Origin: Sphingobacterium hungaricum
Lineage (GTDB): Bacteria > Bacteroidota > Bacteroidia > Sphingobacteriales > Sphingobacteriaceae
NCBI RefSeq assembly: GCF_015210005.1
Contig: NZ_MU158697.1
Span: forward strand, 496,001-560,000
Length of the DNA: 64,000 nucleotides
Reading direction: 5' to 3'
The translations under genes were made by a program, and so were the position numbers. Position 1 is the first letter of the stretch. The number at the start of each line of letters is the position of its first letter. The notes under the pieces are model-generated. The model searched no databases. It was not told the DNA's origin and saw only the letters and a list, made by a program, of their open reading frames with translations. Of the stretch, positions 1-9,213 are shown in pieces.

Positions 1-1
1 T

Positions 2-316
2 ACTGTCGGGAAATATTTAGAAGTAGACGTTTGCAACTCGCATGGCTTAGCGGGAGAATTGAAGTCGAAAGAATTGGAAGGCTGGGGATTTAATTACTAC
101 CAATTTAAAACTAACGGAGCTGTTAGAAGCACTATGATGGCTTGTGCTGACGCAACGAAAGTAACCAAGTTCATTCCTTCCGAATCACAAATCGTGAACT
201 ATAACGGCCGGTTGCCGATAGTCATTTATGTGCCTGAAGATTGCGACGTGCAATTTAAAATCTATCAATCTGACAATGATACCTACAGCGCAAGCGAGGT
301 AAAAGTCAAAAAATAA
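2..316 (+). CDS. eco: Ecotin-family serine protease inhibitor (5' end missing)
   Basis: This is the C-terminal 104 residues of an ecotin, a periplasmic inhibitor of trypsin-fold serine proteases. The frame is open from base 2, so the start and signal peptide lie outside the window. The fragment follows E. coli ecotin closely: YLEVDV, LEGWGFNYY, STMMAC and RLPIVIYVPEDCDV align with the matching E. coli blocks. The STMMAC segment carries the reactive-site methionine (Met45 of the fragment) and the cysteine (Cys48) that in E. coli ecotin pairs with an upstream cysteine, here Cys11. The inhibitory loop is therefore intact. A serpin gene lies 3.7 kb downstream on the other strand. Family assignment is firm; targets are unknown. 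Confidence 0.9.
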   Translation, partial: TVGKYLEVDVCNSHGLAGELKSKELEGWGFNYYQFKTNGAVRSTMMACADATKVTKFIPSESQIVNYNGRLPIVIYVPEDCDVQFKIYQSDNDTYSASEVKVKK

Positions 317-341
317 AGAATTACAATTTATATGCATAACG

Positions 342-377
342 AGCTGTCGATAAAACCTATTGGCAGCTTTGTTTTTT
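342..377 (+). terminator. Probable terminator of the ecotin gene
   Basis: A 7-bp stem (342-348 with 362-368, one G-U pair) with a 13-base loop is followed by a T-rich tract, 26 bp after the ecotin stop codon. Confidence 0.5.
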
Positions 378-429
378 ATAAGAATAGTTAAGTAAATTCG
401 CTTAAGCATGTTTATTTATACCGAGAACC

Positions 430-1839
430 ATGAAAACTACTCCCATTGAATCAATAAACGAAGTTTATGAAAAGCAGCTGGCTTATAAATCTGTTTTAAA
501 ACAGTCATTGGCAGAAGACCGCATCAAGCTTTTGAAAAAATTATTGAGAAGCATAGAAAATAATTCGGAACAAATTAAACAAGCCTTATTCTTGGATTTT
601 AGGAAAAGTCCAATTGAGACGGATATTACGGAGATTTTTGCAGCATCTTTTGAAATCAAAGAAATCATTAAAAACTTGGCGAAATGGATGCGAAACCAAA
701 AAGTCAGCAAACCGCTTTCTTTCTTTTCCATAAAACCTTACCTGCATTACGAGCCCAAAGGAAACTCAGTGATTATTACACCTTGGAATTATCCATTTCA
801 ACTGCCCATTTCACATTTAGCGAGCAGCATTGCCGCAGGCAATACGGTTATCCTAAAACTATCTGAATATTCGCCACATGTGAATGAAGTGATAGCATCC
901 ATCCTTAAAGAAATTTTCAAGGAAGAACATGTTTTCGTTGTCAACGGAGCGAAGGAAGAAACGACGCATTTACTTTCGCTAAAATTTGACCATATCCATT
1001 TTACGGGTTCTTCTGAAGTTGGAAAAATTGTTATGGCCGCCGCCTCAAAGAATTTGTCGGATATTACATTGGAATTAGGCGGAAAATCTCCTGTATTTAT
1101 TGACAAAAATGTCAATGTTAAGCAAGTGGTTAAAAATATTATCTGGGCAAAATTTGTGAATGCTGGACAAACCTGCATCGCTCCTGATTATTTAATTGTC
1201 GACAAACAAATTCAAAATGAAATCGAACACACATTTAAAGAAGAATTGGTGCGTGCATTTGGAGAAAACCCAAAAGATTCACCTGATTTCGCGAGAATAA
1301 TCAATGACAAGCAGTTTGACAGATTGGTAGAAGGCTTGAATGACGCTCGAGCAATTGGTGCGCATTTGATTGCTGGAGGAATCTCGGATAGCAAAGAGCG
1401 CTACATTTCACCAACCGTAATCAGAAATGTTTCCCAGCAAAATAAATTGATGCAAGAAGAAATTTTTGGGCCAATTCTACCCATTATCTACGTAGAGCAA
1501 ATCAATGAAGGATTGAATTTAGTCAATAGTAAAGAGAAGCCTTTGGCCTTGTATATTTTCAGCAAAGATGCCAATTATATAAAACATGTAATCCGAAACA
1601 CCACAGCAGGAGGAACCTGTGTAAATGATGCAATGGTTCATATTTTGCATCCCAATCTGCCTTTTGGCGGAGTGAATAATTCTGGAATCGGACAGTCTTT
1701 GGGCTGGTATGGTTTTAAATCCTTCTCTCATGAACGAGCGATTGCCGAAGCACGATTTATGCCTATGTCAAAATTCTTTTGGTTTCCCTACACGGACAAG
1801 ACAAAGTCGGTGTTGAAATGGCTGAGGAAGGTGATGTGA
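430..1839 (+). CDS. Aldehyde dehydrogenase (ALDH superfamily, class 3-like)
   Basis: This enzyme oxidises an aldehyde to a carboxylate with NAD(P)+. It is 469 residues long, the short length typical of class 3 and fatty/aromatic aldehyde dehydrogenases, and has no signal peptide, so it is cytosolic. Visible motifs are PWNYP at 118-122 (oxyanion Asn120), the cofactor-binding FTGSSEVGK at 191-199, the general base in LELGGKS (Glu215) and the catalytic cysteine in GQTC (Cys249). The C-terminal PFGGVNNSG block is also present. The start is an ATG 113 bp after the ecotin gene, and the gene appears monocistronic. The substrate cannot be read from sequence. Confidence 0.9.
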   Translation: MKTTPIESINEVYEKQLAYKSVLKQSLAEDRIKLLKKLLRSIENNSEQIKQALFLDFRKSPIETDITEIFAASFEIKEIIKNLAKWMRNQKVSKPLSFFSIKPYLHYEPKGNSVIITPWNYPFQLPISHLASSIAAGNTVILKLSEYSPHVNEVIASILKEIFKEEHVFVVNGAKEETTHLLSLKFDHIHFTGSSEVGKIVMAAASKNLSDITLELGGKSPVFIDKNVNVKQVVKNIIWAKFVNAGQTCIAPDYLIVDKQIQNEIEHTFKEELVRAFGENPKDSPDFARIINDKQFDRLVEGLNDARAIGAHLIAGGISDSKERYISPTVIRNVSQQNKLMQEEIFGPILPIIYVEQINEGLNLVNSKEKPLALYIFSKDANYIKHVIRNTTAGGTCVNDAMVHILHPNLPFGGVNNSGIGQSLGWYGFKSFSHERAIAEARFMPMSKFFWFPYTDKTKSVLKWLRKVM

Positions 1840-1840
1840 A

Positions 1841-1892
1841 AAATTCAAAAGTAAAAATTGCAAAGTAAAAAGTAAAAATTCAAAAGTAAAAA
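1841..1892. repeat. Two copies of a 17-bp A-rich direct repeat after the ALDH stop
   Basis: AAATTCAAAAGTAAAAA occurs at 1841-1857 and 1876-1892, joined by a degenerate AAAGTAAAAAGT stretch. The array begins directly after the stop codon. Sixteen bases of the same motif recur at 53940-53955, also overlapping a stop codon. Confidence 0.75.
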
Positions 1893-1941
1893 ATTCGGAA
1901 AGACTTTCAGGATCAAAAGACACCAAGACTTTGTGGTTCTT

Positions 1942-1993
1942 TGTGTCTTTTGTGTTCCACCTTTCTAAAGTTTAAGAGTCCACAAAAGACACA
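1942..1993. repeat. 13-bp perfect inverted repeat in the ALDH-typA gap
   Basis: TGTGTCTTTTGTG at 1942-1954 and its exact reverse complement at 1981-1993 flank a 26-base spacer. Degenerate copies (AAAGACAC at 1916, 1986 and 2005) surround it. No T-tract follows, so it is not an obvious terminator. Nothing coding is visible between 1840 and 2083. Confidence 0.6.
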
Positions 1994-2083
1994 GAGTAGG
2001 CACTAAAGACACAGAGTCAACTTTTTCCGCTATACTTTCCCCCTAGGGAATATAACTTTGTAGTCAACATTTCCAAAACAAAA

Positions 2084-2113
2084 AAAGCCCCTGATCAAAA
2101 AATCAAGGGCTTT
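2084..2113 (-). terminator. typA terminator
   Basis: AAAGCCC at 2084-2090 pairs with GGGCTTT at 2107-2113, with further TGAT/ATCA pairing inside. On the minus strand the hairpin is followed by a T-tract, 21 bp after the typA stop. Confidence 0.85.
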
Positions 2114-2134
2114 ATCTTATATAAATTAATTCGC

Positions 2135-3940
2135 TTATTGGAATTTTTTAGCATTTACTTTACGCTCATTTTCTGTTAGGTAAATTTTACGTAAACGAGT
2201 GCTTAGAGGAGTAACCTCGATGTACTCATCTGCTTGGATGTATTCCATGCTTTCTTCTAATGAGAATTTAATCGCTGGAGCAATTCTTGTGTTATCATCC
2301 GTACCAGAAGCACGCATGTTTGTTAGTTGTTTTCCTTTCGTAATATTGATCGTTAAATCATTATCGCGGATATGCTCACCTAAGATTTGTCCTTCATAGA
2401 TATCAACACCTGGATCAACGAAGAAACGTCCGCGATCTTGCAATTTATCGATAGAATAAGCTGTAGTTGTACCTTTATCTAATGAAATCAATACACCGTG
2501 AAGACGTCCAGGAATTGTTCCTTTCCAAGGCTCGTAACCTTTTAATCTGTGTGCCATAACCGCTTCACCTGCTGTTGCAGTCAAAACATTATTACGCAAA
2601 CCGATAATACCACGAGAAGGAATTTCGAATTCTAAGTGTTGCATTTCACCTTTAGTCTCCATAATCAACAACTCACCTTTACGTTGAGTTACCAATTCGA
2701 TTACTTTACCAGAAACTTCAGCAGGAACGTCAACAACCAATACCTCTACTGGTTCGCATTTCTTGCCATCGATTTCTTTTAAAATAACTTGAGGCTGTCC
2801 TACTTGCAATTCGTATCCTTCGCGACGCATTGTCTCGATCAATACAGATAAATGCAGAATACCACGGCCATATACTAACCAGGCATCAGGTGATTCTGTA
2901 GGAACAACACGCAATGCTAGGTTTTTCTCTAATTCTTTTTGAAGACGGTCATGAATGTGACGAGAAGTAACTAATTTACCTTCTTTACCAAAGAAAGGCG
3001 AGTTATTAATCGTAAACAACATGTTCATCGTAGGCTCGTCAATGTGGATAACTTCTAATTGTTCAGGATTATCAAAATCAGCAATTGTATCACCGATATC
3101 AAATCCTTCAATTCCTACAACCGCACAGATATCACCACAAGCAACTTCTTGTACACGGCGACGGCCTAAACCTTCGAATGTATGCAGTTCTTTCACGCGT
3201 GATTTGACCACTTTACCATCACGTTTCATCAAAGAGATCGGCTGACCTTCTTTAATCGTTCCGCGAGCAACACGGCCAATTGCGATACGTCCTACGAATG
3301 TAGAATAATCCAATGACGTGATTTGCATTTGTAAAGTTCCTTCCACAAATGGTGAAGGAGGGAAATGATCAATAATTGCATCTAATAATTCAGATACATC
3401 TTCTTTAGGCTCTTTCCAGTCTGTTGACATCCAACCATTTTTAGAAGAACCGTACAATACTGGAAATGCTAATTGCTCTTCAGTCGCATCTAAGCTAAAG
3501 AATAAATCAAATACATTTTCGTAAACTTCGTCAGGACGGCAATTCTCTTTATCAACTTTATTTACTACTACTAAAGGCTTCAAACCTAAAGCAAGCGCTT
3601 TTTGAGTTACAAATCTAGTTTGTGGCATCGGACCTTCAAACGCATCAACCAACAAAACAACACCATCGGCCATTTTCAAGACACGCTCTACCTCACCACC
3701 GAAATCGGCGTGACCAGGAGTATCAATAACGTTGATTTTCACACCTTTGTATTGAACAGAAACGTTTTTAGCCACGATCGTAATACCGCGTTCACGTTCT
3801 AGATCGTTGTTATCTAAAATTAAATCACCTGTACCATCATTGTCTCTAAAAAGATTCGTAAAGTGTAAGATCTTGTCTACCAACGTAGTTTTCCCGTGAT
3901 CGACGTGAGCGATAATCGCTATATTTCTAATATTTTGCAT
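2135..3940 (-). CDS. typA: Ribosome-associated translational GTPase TypA/BipA
   Basis: TypA (BipA) is a translation-factor GTPase of the EF-G/LepA class that binds the ribosome and supports growth under stress and ribosome assembly. At 601 residues it is full length. The N-terminus carries the G1 loop AHVDHGKTT (about 11-19), then [19 protein letters not shown] and NKVDKEN (G2-G4). Domain II, the EF-G III/V-like domains and the BipA-specific C-terminal domain follow. The ATG start is certain from the canonical [19 protein letters not shown] opening. It is transcribed alone, between the upstream serpin terminator and its own terminator. Confidence 0.97.
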   Translation of the reverse strand: MQNIRNIAIIAHVDHGKTTLVDKILHFTNLFRDNDGTGDLILDNNDLERERGITIVAKNVSVQYKGVKINVIDTPGHADFGGEVERVLKMADGVVLLVDAFEGPMPQTRFVTQKALALGLKPLVVVNKVDKENCRPDEVYENVFDLFFSLDATEEQLAFPVLYGSSKNGWMSTDWKEPKEDVSELLDAIIDHFPPSPFVEGTLQMQITSLDYSTFVGRIAIGRVARGTIKEGQPISLMKRDGKVVKSRVKELHTFEGLGRRRVQEVACGDICAVVGIEGFDIGDTIADFDNPEQLEVIHIDEPTMNMLFTINNSPFFGKEGKLVTSRHIHDRLQKELEKNLALRVVPTESPDAWLVYGRGILHLSVLIETMRREGYELQVGQPQVILKEIDGKKCEPVEVLVVDVPAEVSGKVIELVTQRKGELLIMETKGEMQHLEFEIPSRGIIGLRNNVLTATAGEAVMAHRLKGYEPWKGTIPGRLHGVLISLDKGTTTAYSIDKLQDRGRFFVDPGVDIYEGQILGEHIRDNDLTINITKGKQLTNMRASGTDDNTRIAPAIKFSLEESMEYIQADEYIEVTPLSTRLRKIYLTENERKVNAKKFQ

Positions 3941-3956
3941 CCAGCAATGTTCTTAT

Positions 3957-3999
3957 AAAAATTAAGGTGCAAAGATATGAATTTTGCACCTTAATTTTT
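3957..3999 (-). terminator. Serpin-gene terminator, 17-bp perfect stem
   Basis: AAAAATTAAGGTGCAAA (3957-3973) and its exact reverse complement (3983-3999) form a strong A/T-ended stem between the serpin stop and typA. On the minus strand it ends in a T-run. The apparent typA promoter element overlaps its loop-proximal part. Confidence 0.75.
3970..3977 (-). promoter_or_regulatory. Candidate typA -7 element TATCTTTG
   Basis: TATCTTTG on the minus strand matches the Bacteroidota -7 consensus TAnnTTTG, about 30 bp upstream of the typA ATG. It sits inside the serpin terminator hairpin. No convincing -33 TTG is seen. Confidence 0.45.
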
Positions 4000-4066
4000 T
4001 ATATTTCCTGATTATTATTTTGTTAACTACATAATTGTTAACTATATTGTCTTGTTTTGGGGGTAT

Positions 4067-5307
4067 TTAATATGTCGAATCCGTCGACAAAGGATTATTT
4101 ACTTTGCCCATAAACAAAATCAGATTTGTCTTGTTCTCTTTAATTAAAAACACAAACGGCTTATCAAATTTCATTTGTAATACCGGCGGTAGATTACTAG
4201 TAACGCCAATACCAATAGCAGTAACTGCAGCTGCTTCTGTTCCTTCTTCATCTACTTCGACGAACGTTTTTTGTTGAAATTTGGTTATTTGAGTCGGAAG
4301 ATCAAAAATTCCTGAAAAGTTTGCATAAGAATTGAATGCGACACCCATACCAAAATTTGTTAAATCTGGGATCAAGTTTCTTGAATATGCGAATTTAAAT
4401 TTCGGGATCGACAGGTCCATTGTTGTCATGGTATACCTTCCAGCATCGTGTTCCATATTCTCAATATAGGTTGATAGATCAGCATTTGTCCAATGGGCTG
4501 ACTCAGAGTCGGAAGGCTTAATTAAAACCATACTAAACTTCTTGTTAGAATACGGCAATTCAACAGCTATCAACCCATATTGACTTATCACATTATACGA
4601 ATGGTTGATTTTCATAAAGTCAGATTGAACTGTTTCACCAGATGCCGTATAAAAATCTAATTTTCCCGTGTTTGATTTCTCAAATTTTTGTTCCCAATCT
4701 CCTTTAAAATAAATAGCATTGATTAAAAAGGCTAGGTCATCTTCAGATGTCTTATCAATGATCTTATCTATTTTATCATTAGTCTGATTTTTAACCCAAT
4801 CATTTATTAAATCTTTGGATTGAGAATCTCCAAAATCCAAGCCCTGCACCTCGGCATTGTAATACTGCTGATTAACAGCTAAAAATTCAGGCAAAATAGA
4901 ATAATTCTGATTATACCAAATAGAATTTGCCAAATGAAGTTTTGTTTGAGGATCTACCTTCGGAAGCCCTTCAATCAAGCGCTGATAGAATGCATTCAAA
5001 TCCTCCGCAGCAACTTGATCATAACGAAATACCTTAGCTATCGCATCCTTTGTATCGCCGACAGCGCCGTTGTATACCATGCCCATCACCATGCCTGCTC
5101 CAAAAGGAGACAACATCGCATTATCCGTGTTCTTTAAGTTTTCGTTGCTTCTTGAAATAATGCCGAAGTGAATTGATTAGTTTGAATCACTTGAGCTTCA
5201 TCAGTTGCCGTTAGCTGCAAATCAACGCCTAACGGCAACTCTTCAATGTCATTTTTGCCACAAGAATAAAAACAGGTGAGCACAATGATTAAAAGTAAGT
5301 TTTTCAT
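4067..5307 (-). pseudogene. Serpin lipoprotein, interrupted by a one-base frameshift
   Basis: Serpins are suicide inhibitors of serine or cysteine proteases. The main frame (4067-5116 and a little upstream) carries YNGAVGDTKDAI, NAIYFKGDWEQKF, the inhibitory hinge EEGTEAAAVT (290-299 of that frame) and the closing FDKPFVFLI. The missing N-terminus is in another frame: an ATG at 5307 opens a 57-codon frame with a lipoprotein signal (MKNLLLIIVLTCFYSC, lipobox Cys16) and the first serpin helix (TNQFTSALFQEATK), ending at a TAA at 5136-5134. Adding one A to the A4 run at 5139-5142 would fuse the parts into about 413 residues, a normal serpin length. It is a recent pseudogene, a sequencing error, or less likely a frameshifted gene. 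The hinge alanines point to an inhibitory serpin; the P1 residue is probably near TS in GVTSNL. Confidence 0.85.
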
Positions 5308-5411
5308 AATATTTTTAGTTTATTACTAATAAACGAACTCACAGCCAATCTGCTACACCAAGATAAAAAATAATTTTTAGAAAATTTATTAACAAAAAAG
5401 AAAATGCAAAT

Positions 5412-6602
5412 TTAAGCAATCACACCTAGCTCTTTTCCGACTTTGGTAAATGCGGCAATGGCTTTATCCAAATGTTCTAATTCATGGCCTGCAGAAATCT
5501 GAACGCGGATACGAGCTTTTCCTTGAGGCACGACCGGATAATAAAACCCAATGACATAGATTCCTTCTTCCAACATTTTGGATGCGAAATCTTGCGCAAT
5601 ATTTGCATCATATAACATTACTGGAACGATCGGATGAAATCCTGGTTTGATATCAAATCCAGCTTCTGTCATTTTCTCTCTGAAATAACTGGTGTTGGAT
5701 TCCAATTTATCTCTCAAATCCGTTGTTTCGCTTAACATGTCCAGCACCGAAATCGAAGCTCCTGTTATAGCAGGCGCTAATGTATTGCTAAATAAATAAG
5801 GTCGAGAGCGTTGGCGCAGCATATCGATGATTTCTTTTTTTCCAGACGTAAAACCACCAGAAGCCCCACCTAAAGCTTTTCCTAAGGTACCAGTGATAAT
5901 ATCCACGCGATCGATTACATTAAAAAGCTCATGTGTTCCACGGCCTGTCTTTCCGATAAATCCAGTACAGTGCGACTCATCGATCATCACCAATGCATCA
6001 TACTTGTCCGCTAAATCACAAATCTTGTCCAACGGAGCAACCGAACCGTCCATGGAAAATGCGCCATCAGTAACTATAATTTTGTGTTTTGCTCCCGAAG
6101 CTGCGATTAACTGCGCTTCTAAATCAGCCATATCGGCATTCTTGTATCGGAAACGCTGTGCTTTACATAAACGCACACCATCAATAATCGAAGCATGATT
6201 CAACTCATCTGAAATGATAGCATCTTCAGCGCCAAACAGAGGTTCGAAAACACCACCATTCGCATCAAACGCCGCAGCATATAAAATGGTGTCTTCTGTA
6301 CCCAAAAAAGAAGAAAGCTTAGCTTCTAGATCTTTATGGATATCTTGCGTACCGCAAATAAAACGGACCGAAGACATTCCGTATCCATGCTTGTCTATCG
6401 CATCTTTCGCGGCCTGAATAACTTTTGGATGTGAGGATAAGCCTAAATAATTATTGGCGCAGAAATTAAGCACTTCTTGACCAGTACTTACTTTTATTTC
6501 CGCCGACTGAGGAGTGGTAATAATTCGCTCTTGTTTATATAATCCTGCACTTTTTATTGAATCTAGTTCTTTTGCTAATGCCGATTTTAATGTGCTATAC
6601 AT
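5412..6602 (-). CDS. kbl: Glycine C-acetyltransferase (2-amino-3-ketobutyrate CoA ligase)
   Basis: Kbl is a PLP enzyme that cleaves 2-amino-3-oxobutyrate with CoA to glycine and acetyl-CoA, the second step of threonine degradation. The 396-residue length is standard. Family marks are [14 protein letters not shown] near residue 48, the [15 protein letters not shown] block, and [13 protein letters not shown] with the PLP-binding lysine at about 244. No threonine dehydrogenase gene lies next to it, so that partner must be elsewhere. The gene stands alone on the minus strand, upstream of the serpin. Related alpha-oxoamine synthases (BioF, serine palmitoyltransferase) are alternatives, but the N-terminal [16 protein letters not shown] pattern fits Kbl best. 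Confidence 0.92.
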   Translation of the reverse strand: MYSTLKSALAKELDSIKSAGLYKQERIITTPQSAEIKVSTGQEVLNFCANNYLGLSSHPKVIQAAKDAIDKHGYGMSSVRFICGTQDIHKDLEAKLSSFLGTEDTILYAAAFDANGGVFEPLFGAEDAIISDELNHASIIDGVRLCKAQRFRYKNADMADLEAQLIAASGAKHKIIVTDGAFSMDGSVAPLDKICDLADKYDALVMIDESHCTGFIGKTGRGTHELFNVIDRVDIITGTLGKALGGASGGFTSGKKEIIDMLRQRSRPYLFSNTLAPAITGASISVLDMLSETTDLRDKLESNTSYFREKMTEAGFDIKPGFHPIVPVMLYDANIAQDFASKMLEEGIYVIGFYYPVVPQGKARIRVQISAGHELEHLDKAIAAFTKVGKELGVIA

Positions 6603-6698
6603 AGTATTTGTTTTTGCTGTTGAATAAAAATTAAAGTTACATTTCTTTTTCTAAAAGCTTAAAGAAGTTCGTCAAAAACAGCATTCATTTCAACAAAA

Positions 6699-6721
6699 AA
6701 GGTTTGGAAAAACCAAACCTT
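6699..6721 (-). terminator. Terminator of the DUF2147 gene
   Basis: AAGGTTTGG (6699-6707) pairs with CCAAACCTT (6713-6721); a T-run follows on the minus strand, 12 bp after the stop codon. Confidence 0.8.
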
Positions 6722-6732
6722 AAACTAACCAT

Positions 6733-7143
6733 TTATTTAATCCTTGTAAACACTTCCGTTCGTCCAATAAGGCTGATGCCGATGTATCCGCGAACTTCCA
6801 GCTTATCTCCGTTGAGCGTCATTTGACAACTGTAGGTTTTTCCATTTTTTGGGTCATAAATTTTACCCCCCTCAAATGAATTTCCCTTTTTTGAGAAATT
6901 GGTGAGGATCTCTAATCCTTGGATATTTCGGCTACGCAGTTTTTCATCCGGATTTTTTGAATCCTTTTTCGTTGCGTCCTTTATCCAATACAATTTCCCA
7001 TAATACTTATCTCCTTTTTTGAAAATCTCGATACGTCCTTCCGCACTTGAATTTTGCCATTTTCCAAGAACCGGATCGCTTCCTTGTGCAAATAATGCCA
7101 CTGACATCAATATAGCACAGCATGTGAATAATAATTTTTTCAT
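6733..7143 (-). CDS. Secreted DUF2147 family protein
   Basis: A 136-residue exported protein with a classical signal peptide (residues 1-19, cleavage after LFAQ). The rest matches the DUF2147 pattern: GKWQNSSAEGRIEIFKKGDKYYGKLYW, then GGKIYDPKNGKTYSC and VRGYIGISLIGRTEVFTRI at the C-terminus. The family forms a small secreted beta-rich domain, and its biochemical role is not established to my knowledge. It has its own terminator and appears monocistronic. No catalytic residues can be proposed. Confidence 0.85.
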   Translation of the reverse strand: MKKLLFTCCAILMSVALFAQGSDPVLGKWQNSSAEGRIEIFKKGDKYYGKLYWIKDATKKDSKNPDEKLRSRNIQGLEILTNFSKKGNSFEGGKIYDPKNGKTYSCQMTLNGDKLEVRGYIGISLIGRTEVFTRIK

Positions 7144-7393
7144 TATCGTTAATCTAATTTGTTTACAATTGAAGTATGAAGATAGCTATTATTTCTATGC
7201 TAGCATAATAAAATTAATTTTTTATCGGACAAAAAATAGAAGGCTATCACCAAAAACAAGAACATATAGTGCATTAAAATAGGATTTGATCATTGGATGA
7301 AATATCGCTTTATGTTTATTATTGTGATAGATTTGGCATTTTTTTTGAAAGAGTTCTGGAAACAATTATTTAGAAACTTAAAAAGTTATTGCA
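7144..7393. other. Divergent intergenic region, nothing identified
   Basis: This AT-rich 250-bp spacer separates the divergent DUF2147 and small membrane-protein genes. It contains one TAnnTTTG match (TAGATTTG, 7328-7335) on the plus strand without a clear -33 partner. Frames running into the downstream gene lack family features. Confidence 0.4.
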
Positions 7394-7744
7394 ATGAGAT
7401 TTATTATCAATTTATTAGTTACAGGGCTTATCGTAGCGGCAGCGTGTTATCTTATTTCAGGCGCTCATGTAGAGAACTTTTGGTGGGCAATCATTACAGG
7501 TTTGGTTATTGGATTTGTGAATTCGGTCGTAGGTGGTATTCTTCGATTATTCACATTCCCGTTAAATTGGCTAACTTTTGGATTAGTATCGTTTATTATT
7601 ACGGTATTAATGATTATGTTGAGCGACAAAATCATGGGGTCAAAGTTTGACATTGACGGATTCTGGACAGCAGTTTGGTTTGCAATTGTAGTCGCGATAT
7701 TCGAAATGATCGTTGGAAGAGTGGTTACAAAGGATGATAAATAA
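7394..7744 (+). CDS. Small four-helix membrane protein (phage_holin_4_2/DUF360-like)
   Basis: A 116-residue integral membrane protein with four hydrophobic segments, roughly 4-22, 28-48, 54-76 and 86-108. The spacing and the GFVNSVVGGILRLFTFPLNWLTFG stretch match the widespread phage_holin_4_2 family. Despite that name, such genes are common in chromosomes away from phages, and no phage gene is seen nearby. It starts at an ATG with no strong ribosome-binding site and ends before a strong terminator. Function unknown. Confidence 0.8.
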   Translation: MRFIINLLVTGLIVAAACYLISGAHVENFWWAIITGLVIGFVNSVVGGILRLFTFPLNWLTFGLVSFIITVLMIMLSDKIMGSKFDIDGFWTAVWFAIVVAIFEMIVGRVVTKDDK

Positions 7745-7763
7745 GTTTTTTGTCCTATTACAT

Positions 7764-7795
7764 AAAAATGGCGAGCTGTAGAGCTCGCCATTTTT
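7764..7795. terminator. Strong bidirectional terminator
   Basis: A 14-bp perfect stem (7764-7777 with 7782-7795, loop GTAG) with A and T ends lies between two convergent genes and can serve both strands. Confidence 0.9.
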
Positions 7796-7831
7796 GTTAA
7801 ATTAGGTTCATAACCATCGATTGCTTCGATA

Positions 7832-9199
7832 CTAGTACGCGCCGATGTAACGATGACCTGTACCGTTTGTTAATTTTGCACCTTTTGTAATTGCTCCTGT
7901 TTTCCAGTTAATTACATATACATTACCAGGTTGACTTACTGCTGTCAATGGAATATAAACGTAATCACCAGAAACGGCAATACTTTGATGTTGATCGAAA
8001 TTTAAATTTGCTTCGTTATCAGTTGGGATTTTTGTAGCTGTTTTAGCATTTAAGTCAATTAAAGCTAAATAACCTCCTTTTTTGTCGATATCATACATTA
8101 CAATACCTTTATTATCTTTCAAATATCTCCAAGCTTTGATTCCGGCAAGACCATTCACTCCTAGAGCTTTAGACAAATCGAATAAAAATGTATTATCATA
8201 GTCGTTCGTGGTTTTGTCAATTCTAAGGATATGTGGATAACCAGTTGTATTAACTCCAGTTGCTTGATAAACATTTCCATCATCACCTAAATATTGGATC
8301 ATTGTTCTATACCCGTTGTTTCCATATTTACTTTGAGTAGACCAGATTACCTTTGGATTTCTCAAAGAAGGGTAGTCTAAGACAAGAGTAACCGTACCAG
8401 CAATATTCGCCGCATCACTAGGCCATGAAATTAAACCATCTGCATTTCTAGTAGGTGTTCCAGCTGGATTCACTTTGGAAATGTTAGCTCCGATGTATAC
8501 CTTATCTTTCGCTTGGTTGATAATTGGAACATCAATCCTTCCGATCGAATACCCTTGTGCTAATTGCTCAGCTGTAAACGGCACAACAAATTCAGCAGTA
8601 TTTATGATGCTTGGATTGTCCAAGTTTAAGATAGCAACCTTTGCAGTAGATTTAATTGATGTAAACGTTGCTGAAGGAAAAGTCCCAGTATAGGCCGCTG
8701 TATCCGCAGCGATAGTCACACCGACACCAACACCTTCGGCAGATTTTACCCAGCGAGGAGATGTTCCTAAAATAATAGAAGTATTTACTTCGTTTCCTTC
8801 TCTAACATATTTCTCCTGTCCATTAACTTTAAATTTGGTAAAAATACCACCATCAGCTCCTGTGTATTGGATATCATATAGATATTTCCCATCTGCCGAT
8901 GATTGAACTCTAGAAGTACGTGGTGATTCTAGTTTCAAGGCTTTGCCCACAGGAAAAATATCCAATTCATAGTTTGGATCAATAGCTTGATCATGATTAA
9001 TTGCATAGGCCAACGTTCCACCGTTTCCGTCACCGTCATTTGTTAGCTTTAATGCAGCTGTCAAAGTAATCCATCTTGTTCCGTCGTCAACTGGCGGGGT
9101 ATCGCCCCCTGAGTCAGTACCCTTATCACAACTTCCTAAAACTAAAGATGTGATCATCGTTCCTAAAAGAACTCCTCTTGTTAAAAGATTTTTTTTCAT
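7832..9199 (-). CDS. DUF4374 lipoprotein of a TonB receptor locus
   Basis: A 455-residue lipoprotein with signal peptide and lipobox LGSC (Cys24), followed by a low-complexity Asp/Gly/Pro linker typical of surface-exposed Bacteroidota lipoproteins. The remainder is beta-rich with repeated strand pairs (for example YLYDIQYTG, GYRTMIQYLGDDG, GYLALIDLN, DYVYIPLTAV), consistent with a beta-propeller and with DUF4374. Such proteins commonly sit next to siderophore-type TonB receptors. From memory, the Bacteroides Xus siderophore system uses a comparable surface lipoprotein, but homology to it is not verified here. It starts 14 bp after the stop of the receptor gene, so the two are one operon. Likely role: capture of the receptor's ligand at the cell surface. 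Confidence 0.75.
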   Translation of the reverse strand: MKKNLLTRGVLLGTMITSLVLGSCDKGTDSGGDTPPVDDGTRWITLTAALKLTNDGDGNGGTLAYAINHDQAIDPNYELDIFPVGKALKLESPRTSRVQSSADGKYLYDIQYTGADGGIFTKFKVNGQEKYVREGNEVNTSIILGTSPRWVKSAEGVGVGVTIAADTAAYTGTFPSATFTSIKSTAKVAILNLDNPSIINTAEFVVPFTAEQLAQGYSIGRIDVPIINQAKDKVYIGANISKVNPAGTPTRNADGLISWPSDAANIAGTVTLVLDYPSLRNPKVIWSTQSKYGNNGYRTMIQYLGDDGNVYQATGVNTTGYPHILRIDKTTNDYDNTFLFDLSKALGVNGLAGIKAWRYLKDNKGIVMYDIDKKGGYLALIDLNAKTATKIPTDNEANLNFDQHQSIAVSGDYVYIPLTAVSQPGNVYVINWKTGAITKGAKLTNGTGHRYIGAY

Positions 9200-9213
9200 G
9201 TTATTAATTCTAT

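Noticed and set aside
5134..5145. Programmed -1 frameshifting in the serpin
   Set aside because: The run is only A4 and no X-XXY-YYZ slippery heptamer or clear downstream stimulator is present; a deletion or sequencing error explains it better.
7297..7650. Open frame overlapping the small membrane-protein gene
   Set aside because: It is a shifted-frame shadow; the frame at 7394-7744 has the clean four-helix family pattern.
7394..7744. Prophage remnant suggested by the holin-like family name
   Set aside because: No phage gene, integrase or attachment site is nearby, and the family is widespread in chromosomes.
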